Positions 57,851 to 64,000 of a stretch of DNA of 64,000 bases are shown piece after piece; position 1 is the first letter of the stretch; the number at the start of each line of letters is the position of its first letter. The notes beneath the pieces are model-generated. The model had not been told where the DNA came from, did no database searches, and saw only the letters and a program-made list of their open reading frames with translations. This DNA comes from Candidatus Gastranaerophilales bacterium (GTDB taxonomy: Bacteria; Cyanobacteriota; Vampirovibrionia; Gastranaerophilales; Gastranaerophilaceae), in contig CANQRH010000001.1 in the NCBI GenBank assembly GCA_947626225.1, positions 186,001 to 250,000 on the forward strand, in the 5' to 3' direction. A program made the translations under genes and the position numbers.

Positions 57851-59119
57851 ATGGAAAAGAAAATTAATGTAGGATTAATCGGCTTAGGTACGGTTGGCTC
57901 GGGAGTGTTTAAAACCTTGAAAGACTTCGAGTTTATTGAAGTTAAAAAAGCTGCCGTCCGCGATATTACCAAAAAACGCAACATTGAAGGCTTAGACGCA
58001 TCTATTTTGACCGATAACCCCTATGAAATCGTTAACAGTCCCGATATCGACATTGTTGCCGAACTTATCGGAGGTGTCGAACCCGCATTTGATTTAATTG
58101 CCGCCGCTCTTAAAAACGGAAAACATGTCGTTACCGCAAACAAAGAACTTCTCGCTAAACGCGGTTACGAACTGTTTAAAATCGCAGGCGAGTGTAACAA
58201 AGTTATCCTTTACGAAGCGGCAATCGCCGGCGGTATACCGCTTATCATGCCTCTTAAAACAATACTTGCGGGAAACAAAATTGACCGTATTGATGCAATC
58301 GTTAACGGTACTACAAATTATATTTTAACCAGAATGGATGTCGAAGGTGCATCTTATCAAGATGTGTTGAAAGATGCCCAAAAACTCGGCTACGCGGAAG
58401 CTAATCCCGAAAGCGACGTCGAAGGATTCGATGCGGCATATAAAATCGCAACTTTAGCCACTATAACATTTAAAAAACGTATTAAAATTGAAAAAATTTA
58501 CAGAGAAGGAATTACCAAAATCCGCACAAAAGATATGAAAGTCGCAAACGATTTGGGCTACAAAATTAAACTTATCGCTTCGGGAAAAATTTATGAAAAC
58601 GGCAGAGCCGACGTAAGAGTTCACCCCATGCTTGTCCCGAAAAAATCCACTCTCGCTCATATTGATTACGTTACTAATGCGGTGTCTTTAACCGGTCACC
58701 CCGTCGGAAGTATTACTCTTTCAGGTCCCGGTGCCGGAGAATTTCCCACTGCAAGTTCTGTTGTCGGCGATATCCTTGCAATATCCGCTGAACTCGGTAC
58801 TTCTGATTATATTTTACCGATGATGAGATGCCATCACGGCACGGACGCCGATATGGTTGACATCTCCGAAACCCAAAATAAATATTATCTTTCTATTAAC
58901 GCAAATAATAACATTGGTGTTATAGGCAAAATCGGAACAATTTGCGCGGAAAATAACATTAGTCTTGCAAGTATTGTTCAAAAATGCGTTTCCGATGACA
59001 ATACCGCAGATATTACGGTAATTACCGAAATCGCCAACGAAAAAGCAATGCAAAATGCCGTGAAACTTTTGGAAAAATCAGGTTATAAAGTTAACAGTCT
59101 TATTAGAGTGCAGGTGTAA
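57851..59119 (+). CDS. hom: Homoserine dehydrogenase
   Basis: Reduces aspartate semialdehyde to homoserine. 422 residues: [18 protein letters not shown] (NAD site), [21 protein letters not shown]-type loop ([12 protein letters not shown]) and a C-terminal ACT domain (about 345-422, [21 protein letters not shown]) for Thr feedback. Two bases before thrC. Confidence 0.97.
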   Translation: MEKKINVGLIGLGTVGSGVFKTLKDFEFIEVKKAAVRDITKKRNIEGLDASILTDNPYEIVNSPDIDIVAELIGGVEPAFDLIAAALKNGKHVVTANKELLAKRGYELFKIAGECNKVILYEAAIAGGIPLIMPLKTILAGNKIDRIDAIVNGTTNYILTRMDVEGASYQDVLKDAQKLGYAEANPESDVEGFDAAYKIATLATITFKKRIKIEKIYREGITKIRTKDMKVANDLGYKIKLIASGKIYENGRADVRVHPMLVPKKSTLAHIDYVTNAVSLTGHPVGSITLSGPGAGEFPTASSVVGDILAISAELGTSDYILPMMRCHHGTDADMVDISETQNKYYLSINANNNIGVIGKIGTICAENNISLASIVQKCVSDDNTADITVITEIANEKAMQNAVKLLEKSGYKVNSLIRVQV

Positions 59120-59121
59120 TT

Positions 59122-60174
59122 ATGTATTATCAAGGATTAATAAACACGTTCAAAGAATATTTACCGGTTTCGCAAAAAACTCCGGTTATCACCTTAAACG
59201 AAGGCAACACACCGCTTATTAAAGCGGAAAATCTTGCAAAAAAAATCGGCATTGATGCCGAAATTTATTTGAAATTTGAAGGCTGCAACCCAACTGGAAG
59301 TTTTAAAGACCGCGGAATGACAATGGCTGTGTCAAAAGCAAAAGAAGAAGGCTCTGAAGCAATTATCTGTGCATCTACGGGCAATACTTCCGCCTCTGCA
59401 GCCGCTTACGGCGCAAAAGCAGGCATGAAAACTTTTGTTCTTATCCCCGACGGTTACATCGCACTCGGAAAACTTTCTCAGGCAATGATGTACGGTGCGG
59501 AAGTTATTGCTATTCAAGGTAATTTCGATGAAGCACTTGATATGGTCAGAAAAATTTCCGCAAAGTACCCTATTACTCTCGTAAATTCCGTTAATCCATA
59601 CAGGATTGAAGGTCAGAAAACCGGAGCTTTTGAAATTTGTAATGCCTTGAATCAGGCACCCGACTACCATTTTATTCCGGTCGGAAATGCCGGTAATATT
59701 ACGGCATACTGGAAAGGTTATAAAGAATTTTATAATTCGGAAAAAATTCCGTCTCTGCCTAAAATGATGGGATTTGAAGCCGAAGGAGCTGCGGCTATCG
59801 TTAAAGGCGAAAGGATTTTAAAGCCCGAAACCATTGCAACGGCTATCCGTATCGGAAATCCCGCAAGCTGGAAACAGGCAGAAGCCGCAAGAGATGAAAG
59901 CAACGGTATGATTAATTTTGTTACCGATGAAGAAATTGTCCGCGCTTATAAACTTCTTGCATCATCTGAAGGCGTTCTGGCCGAACCCGCCAGCGCTTCA
60001 TCAGTCGCAGGCTTAATAAAGGTTAAAGATAAAATTAAAGAAGGTTCAAAAATAGTTTGTATTCTGACGGGAAACGGTCTGAAAGATCCGGACAATGCAA
60101 TTAAATATTCAAACTCCGATGTTAAAAAGACATCTTCCGATTTGAATGACGTTTTAAGAATTATGAATTTGTAA
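59122..60174 (+). CDS. thrC: Threonine synthase
   Basis: 350 residues, PLP-dependent. [17 protein letters not shown], the Schiff-base Lys in [39 protein letters not shown] and [11 protein letters not shown] are class-II-type motifs. Forms hom-thrC; thrB is not in this window. Confidence 0.97.
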   Translation: MYYQGLINTFKEYLPVSQKTPVITLNEGNTPLIKAENLAKKIGIDAEIYLKFEGCNPTGSFKDRGMTMAVSKAKEEGSEAIICASTGNTSASAAAYGAKAGMKTFVLIPDGYIALGKLSQAMMYGAEVIAIQGNFDEALDMVRKISAKYPITLVNSVNPYRIEGQKTGAFEICNALNQAPDYHFIPVGNAGNITAYWKGYKEFYNSEKIPSLPKMMGFEAEGAAAIVKGERILKPETIATAIRIGNPASWKQAEAARDESNGMINFVTDEEIVRAYKLLASSEGVLAEPASASSVAGLIKVKDKIKEGSKIVCILTGNGLKDPDNAIKYSNSDVKKTSSDLNDVLRIMNL

Positions 60175-60176
60175 TA

Positions 60177-60749
60177 TTATAAATCTTCGGTGATTATACC
60201 CCCGGAACCTTTGTCAATCTCGCGTTTGTAAGGTTTGTTGTCTTTGTCAAAATAAATTTTTACCGAACCTCTCTGCTCAATTTTTCCCGTCTGCTTTCCG
60301 TTTTCATCATATTGGAGTTCGGTTTTTACTTCCCCCGGAGTAATGTAGGTGATTTCTTTTGAACGGACACCGTTGTCGTAGTATTCGTAATCAGTTTCAA
60401 TCTTTTTTGCAAGTTTGTTGTGCTCATCATAAAGTGAATTAAATTCATAAACTACCTGATTGTAGTTATCATATCGGTGCCCGATTTCAAGGTTTGCTTT
60501 TCGCGCATAATCCGCTATAAGTTTATATTCTCCCAAATAACTGCGCATAATCAAAAGTCCTTTGGGATTAATTTCATAAACTACTTTGCCGAGCTCGGAA
60601 TATGTTTCGATAACCTTTGTCCCGTCCTCTTTAATGTATTTCGGAGTCATCGGATCCGGAGCCTCTGACTTCTTCTTAAAGCCGAACAGGTTTTTAAAGT
60701 TCTCCATACTATTACGATAATATATCGGGTAATTTATATCATCATTCAT
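60177..60749 (-). CDS. Hypothetical protein with YD/MORN-like repeats
   Basis: 190 residues. KKSEAPDPMTPKYIKEDGT begins a region of short beta units: VVYEINPKGLLIMRS, NYNQVVYEFNSLYDEHNKL, YEYYDNGVRSKEIT, LQYDENGKQTGKIE. These resemble RHS/MORN-type repeats. The ATG at 60749 is near-leaderless (TATAAC nine bases up); an ATG at 60707 (MENFKNLFGF) is the alternative. No signal. Function unknown. Confidence 0.6.
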   Translation of the reverse strand: MNDDINYPIYYRNSMENFKNLFGFKKKSEAPDPMTPKYIKEDGTKVIETYSELGKVVYEINPKGLLIMRSYLGEYKLIADYARKANLEIGHRYDNYNQVVYEFNSLYDEHNKLAKKIETDYEYYDNGVRSKEITYITPGEVKTELQYDENGKQTGKIEQRGSVKIYFDKDNKPYKREIDKGSGGIITEDL

Positions 60750-60772
60750 TTAAATTATGTTATAATTCAGAT

Positions 60773-61678
60773 ATGAAAAAACTTTTATTAATAATTTTTT
60801 TGTTTCCATGTATCTTCGTTCGGGCAAACGAGCTTACCGAAGATTATCTTGACATAGCTTCCGGTTACGCAATCTCGGGAAATTACACATCTACCGTATC
60901 TTATCTAGACAAAATATTACAAACCGAACCGAGTAATGAAAAAGTTAAAGAATTGAAAAATATTATTCTGCGAGTTTCAAACCCTTACCAAAAATCCTAC
61001 CTCTCACAAGTTAACCCTGCCGTGAGAAAGGCTTTTAATTCCAAAAAAGACGGAAATAAAAAAGCGGAAGAATTGGCATTAAGTTCACAAAACGATTTCT
61101 GGCCGAATTTTCTGCTTGCAAAACATTACAGTGAAAATTCCGACAGCATAGATGCAATAAATGCTTATACTAAAGCCTTGAATATTCAGCCGGATTATTC
61201 GTACAGCTATTTGGGGCTTGGTGCCGAATATATTAAAAACGGCGATTGGCAAAAGGCTGTTGATGCTTTGAGCAATTATATTTCGGGTAACGTTAATTCC
61301 GATATTGCTTATGCACTGCGGGCAAAAGCTTATTCGGAACTTAATAAATTTTCTGATGCACAAAATGATATAGAAAAAGCTTTAAAAACAGACGAAAACT
61401 TTGCATATCTTCTTATCGAAGCCAAAATTTTGTATAATAAAGGTGAATATGATTCGGCACGGAAAAAACTCGTTAAACTTTCCCGAAACATCCAAACATC
61501 AGAGGTTTACAAATATATCGGTTTATGTGACTATGCGCAGAAAGATTATACAAATGCTCTGCTGAATTTAGATAAAGCAATCATCCTCTCTGATGACGAC
61601 AAAGATTTAATTAAGAAATACAATGATATAAAATTAATGCTGGGAGATAATAATGAAAAAAGAAACAACGGCGGCTAA
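60773..61678 (+). CDS. Secreted TPR protein
   Basis: 301 residues with a signal peptide (KKLLLIIFLFPCIFVRA). Repeats from about 20: DYLDIASGYAISGNYTSTVSYL, then NDFWPNFLLAKHYSE, AINAYTKALNIQPDYSYSYLG and AIYALRAKAYSELNK-like units (8-9 TPRs). TATAAT ends six bases before the ATG with no SD, so it may be leaderless. Its end overlaps the next gene by 26 bases. Confidence 0.85.
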   Translation: MKKLLLIIFLFPCIFVRANELTEDYLDIASGYAISGNYTSTVSYLDKILQTEPSNEKVKELKNIILRVSNPYQKSYLSQVNPAVRKAFNSKKDGNKKAEELALSSQNDFWPNFLLAKHYSENSDSIDAINAYTKALNIQPDYSYSYLGLGAEYIKNGDWQKAVDALSNYISGNVNSDIAYALRAKAYSELNKFSDAQNDIEKALKTDENFAYLLIEAKILYNKGEYDSARKKLVKLSRNIQTSEVYKYIGLCDYAQKDYTNALLNLDKAIILSDDDKDLIKKYNDIKLMLGDNNEKRNNGG

Positions 61679-62612
61679 ATTTAAAAATTGGACTATATCA
61701 ATAATTCTTGCATGTTTAATGCTGTTCGGACTTCAATGCTACAGCAAAACGTCAAGCCTGAAATTTGCACAGGTTAGTGATGTCCACTATTATACGGGGC
61801 AGAATAACACTACATATAAAATGGTTGCCGAATCATCTAAACTGCTCGATGATGCAATTGAACAAATAAATGCCGAACCCGATGTTTCGTTTGTAATGTT
61901 TACCGGAGATTTGATAGATAAGTCGTTTGAAAAGGAACTGAGTGCATTTTTGCCGCATACTAAAAATTTGAACGTTCCTTGGTATTTTGCATTCGGAAAC
62001 CATGACACCATGATAGGCGGGTATCTTACCCCGCGTGTTTATATGGATTTGGTAAACAATTACAATAAAAACTACAAATTTGAACGTTCTTATTACGCAT
62101 TTACTCCTCAAAAAGGCTTTAGAGTAATTGTTTTGGATACTATTATAAGGGACAGGCTAACTTCTAACGGATATCTCGGTGATGAACAATTAAAATGGCT
62201 TGATAAAGAACTTAAAGATGCTCAAAAAAGCACGGTTTTAATATTTATGCATGTTCCGATACTGGAACCGTTTAACAGTCCTAACCACCGATTGCTTGAT
62301 GCTGACAAAACCGAAGAAATCATTAAAAAGTATAAAAATCCCATTGCAGTATTTCAGGGACATTACCATGCCGCAAAAATTACACAGAAAGACAATGTTT
62401 TATACGTTAGCTGTCCTTCGCTTGTATCATATCCGAACGCTTTCAGAATGATTACGGTGACAAATTACAGAAATAAAACCGTTTTTAACATTGAAAACAA
62501 AGAAACAAATCTCAAAAATATACAAAAACTTGCCAAAATATTGGTTTTCGGCTCAAGTATTTATACCGGTGAAGCAAAAGACCAAAATAATACGATAACA
62601 ATAAAAAAATAG
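61653..62612 (+). CDS. Secreted calcineurin-like metallophosphoesterase
   Basis: 319 residues with an N-terminal anchor or signal (NWTISIILACLMLFGLQC). Motifs: SDVHY (D-x-H), FTGDLID, FGNHDTM, FMHVPIL and FQGHYHAAK (GHxH). This is the two-metal phosphoesterase core. Lipobox GLQC at the end of the helix suggests a lipoprotein. The start overlaps the TPR gene by 26 bases. Periplasmic phosphate ester or nucleotide hydrolysis is inferred. Confidence 0.88.
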   Translation: MKKETTAAKFKNWTISIILACLMLFGLQCYSKTSSLKFAQVSDVHYYTGQNNTTYKMVAESSKLLDDAIEQINAEPDVSFVMFTGDLIDKSFEKELSAFLPHTKNLNVPWYFAFGNHDTMIGGYLTPRVYMDLVNNYNKNYKFERSYYAFTPQKGFRVIVLDTIIRDRLTSNGYLGDEQLKWLDKELKDAQKSTVLIFMHVPILEPFNSPNHRLLDADKTEEIIKKYKNPIAVFQGHYHAAKITQKDNVLYVSCPSLVSYPNAFRMITVTNYRNKTVFNIENKETNLKNIQKLAKILVFGSSIYTGEAKDQNNTITIKK

Positions 62613-62623
62613 AGGTATTTAAA

Positions 62624-63541
62624 ATGTTTAAAGTAAAATTCAGAGGTGTAAGAGGAAGTTATCCGATAGCAGACAAAGATTTTATACAATACGGCGGTAA
62701 TACTTCATGTGTGGAAGTTAATGTAAACGGGCATTTGATAATACTTGACGCCGGTACAGGGTTAATAAATGTAGGAAATGAACTTGTCGGCAAGTATATA
62801 GCCTCGGGTGTTAATGCATCGGAAAGAACTCCGATTAATGCAACAGTTTTGATTTCTCATATACATCAGGATCATCTTCAGGGATTTACATTTTTCAGAC
62901 CTTTGCATATTCCCTCATCGGTAATAAATGTTTTCGGAAATGTAAATTACAATGAATGTCTTGCCGATGAACTTTCGGTTCTGCTTTTCGGCAAATCTTT
63001 CCCTCTGGATTTGGGCGATGTTGCGGGAAATCTTAATATCAGAGATATAAACGAAACAGAAGGAATAATTCTGCGCCATGGGCAAGCACCTGTTGTAAAA
63101 CGAATTGAGGGTGATGAAAAACCGCAGGATGACGATGTTTTAATTACCTGCTACCGTTCTTATGCACATCCGCAGGAAGGTGTTTTGATTTATAAAATTT
63201 CATACAAGGATAAAGTGCTTGTTTATGCAACGGATAAAGAGAGTTATGAAGGCGGCGATAAAAAACTTGTCTCTTTTGCACGCAACTGCAATTTATTAAT
63301 CCATGATTCGCAATACACAACCGAAGATTACATGGATTCATTTGCACCGAAGCAAGGATTCGGACATTCGACATTTGAAATGGCAGTCGAATGTAAAAAT
63401 CAATCAAATGCCGAAAAACTCGTATTTTTCCACTACGATCCATGTTATGACGATAACAAGCTTAACGGAATAAAAGAACATTATAATGCCTATAAAGACA
63501 GTATAATTCTTGCTTACGAAGGGCTTGAAATAGATTTATAA
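62624..63541 (+). CDS. MBL-fold metallohydrolase
   Basis: 305 residues. FRGVRGSYPIADKDFIQYGGNTSCVEV, ILDAGTGLINVG, the HxHxDH metal motif in SHIHQDHLQG, YATDKESYEGGDK and LIHDSQYT. The GSYP start is like PhnP or cyclic nucleotide phosphodiesterase-like MBL proteins. No signal peptide. Its stop is overlapped by the next start (TAATG). Confidence 0.9.
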   Translation: MFKVKFRGVRGSYPIADKDFIQYGGNTSCVEVNVNGHLIILDAGTGLINVGNELVGKYIASGVNASERTPINATVLISHIHQDHLQGFTFFRPLHIPSSVINVFGNVNYNECLADELSVLLFGKSFPLDLGDVAGNLNIRDINETEGIILRHGQAPVVKRIEGDEKPQDDDVLITCYRSYAHPQEGVLIYKISYKDKVLVYATDKESYEGGDKKLVSFARNCNLLIHDSQYTTEDYMDSFAPKQGFGHSTFEMAVECKNQSNAEKLVFFHYDPCYDDNKLNGIKEHYNAYKDSIILAYEGLEIDL

Positions 63542-64000
63542 TGAAAAGAATACTTTTAATATCGCTAATATTTTTAAGTATTTTCACATCGGCATATAAA
63601 AAGCCCGAAGTGCATGTTATTGATGCCGAAAAAAATGCATATTTTCACAATAATCTGGGAATTAATTATCTGAATGAACACTGTTACTATGCATCGATAC
63701 AGGAATTTAAAATCGCAATAAGTTTAAGCCCGAGCACTCAGGCAACGGCTGTGTTTTTAAACAATATTGCGGATACTTATATGCTGATAGGGTATCCTGA
63801 TATGGCATTACAGCCTTATGAAGATGCAATAAATCAGTATGGTCTGAATTTTTTGTATTATCAAAATCTTGTGAAATGTTATTCCAAACTCGGAATGATA
63901 CAATCGAAAATTGCCGAATACAGTAAAGGAACAAATCCGCTGAGCAAAATCATGTTAGGACTTTTGTATATAGAAAGCGGTGATCTTAAACGCGGGATAA
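63541..64000 (+). CDS. Secreted TPR protein, truncated by window end
   Basis: 153 codons are visible, running off the right edge. Signal peptide MKRILLISLIFLSIFTSA, then NAYFHNNLGINYLNEHCYY, IQEFKIAISLSPSTQATA and ALQPYEDAINQYGLN, which are TPR units. It starts on the MBL stop codon (TAATG). Likely the same envelope-associated cluster as the TPR and phosphoesterase genes. Confidence 0.8.
   Translation, partial: MKRILLISLIFLSIFTSAYKKPEVHVIDAEKNAYFHNNLGINYLNEHCYYASIQEFKIAISLSPSTQATAVFLNNIADTYMLIGYPDMALQPYEDAINQYGLNFLYYQNLVKCYSKLGMIQSKIAEYSKGTNPLSKIMLGLLYIESGDLKRGI

Overview
The window looks like a chromosomal segment of a non-photosynthetic cyanobacterial relative, most likely Candidatus Gastranaerophilales (Vampirovibrionia/Melainabacteria, animal gut). 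This is an inference from: low GC; repeated prepilin-like proteins with a near-identical LAEVLITLG-type leader; a conserved cyanobacterial-style DprA-like Rossmann protein; an SLH-domain envelope protein; and many lineage-type small proteins that I cannot name. No photosynthesis genes are present.

Layout. 1-10 kb: RNA modification and ribosome maturation genes (rlmN, dtd, rimM, trmD) around a zinc-ribbon/disordered/tandem-repeat protein, then a UvrD/PcrA helicase. 10-18.7 kb: a minus-strand lipid operon (two small ORFs, DUF177, rpmF with an unusual tail, plsX, fabH, fabD, fabG, acpP, fabF). A prepilin gene with a divergent XRE regulator is wedged between fabD and fabG. 18.8-19.6 kb: the best candidate for an undescribed system. 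An XRE-like gene is followed by two tandem units, each holding a 22-24 residue hydrophobic peptide on the minus strand and a predicted antisense RNA on the plus strand (type I toxin-antitoxin architecture). 19.6-33 kb: TPR, LysM, TonB-C and solute-binding proteins, rarA, a second prepilin/XRE pair, rpmB, a ctpA-type protease, and recA behind a MerR-like coiled-coil gene.

33.3-37.4 kb: tmRNA (ssrA) followed by an AT-rich accessory stretch. It contains a short direct repeat of the tmRNA 3' end, a HEPN-motif protein, an ART-like protein, a zeta-like kinase with a 54-residue partner, and a cluster of palindromic intergenic repeats. 37.4-49.5 kb: a Cys-rich secreted protein, an SLH protein, yebC, a diguanylate cyclase, tsaE and tsaB, a PHP hydrolase with a large nucleotidyltransferase-like protein, an HD hydrolase and two glycosyltransferases.

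49.5-57.4 kb: a segment flanked by inverted copies of a structured repeat. It carries a prepilin/YadA-head/S74-chaperone fusion with a third divergent XRE gene, the rpsR-ssb-rpsF operon, dapF, tRNA-Glu and signalling genes. 57.5-64 kb: hom-thrC, then secreted TPR, metallophosphoesterase and MBL-fold proteins, running off the end.

How the genes work together. The core blocks are ordinary housekeeping operons. Accessory modules (prepilin plus XRE, peptide plus antisense RNA, zeta pair, repeat elements) sit between or inside them. The XRE-type regulator genes mostly lack Shine-Dalgarno sequences and often start a few bases after a -10 box, which suggests leaderless transcripts. All functions are inferred by reading the sequence; no database search was run.
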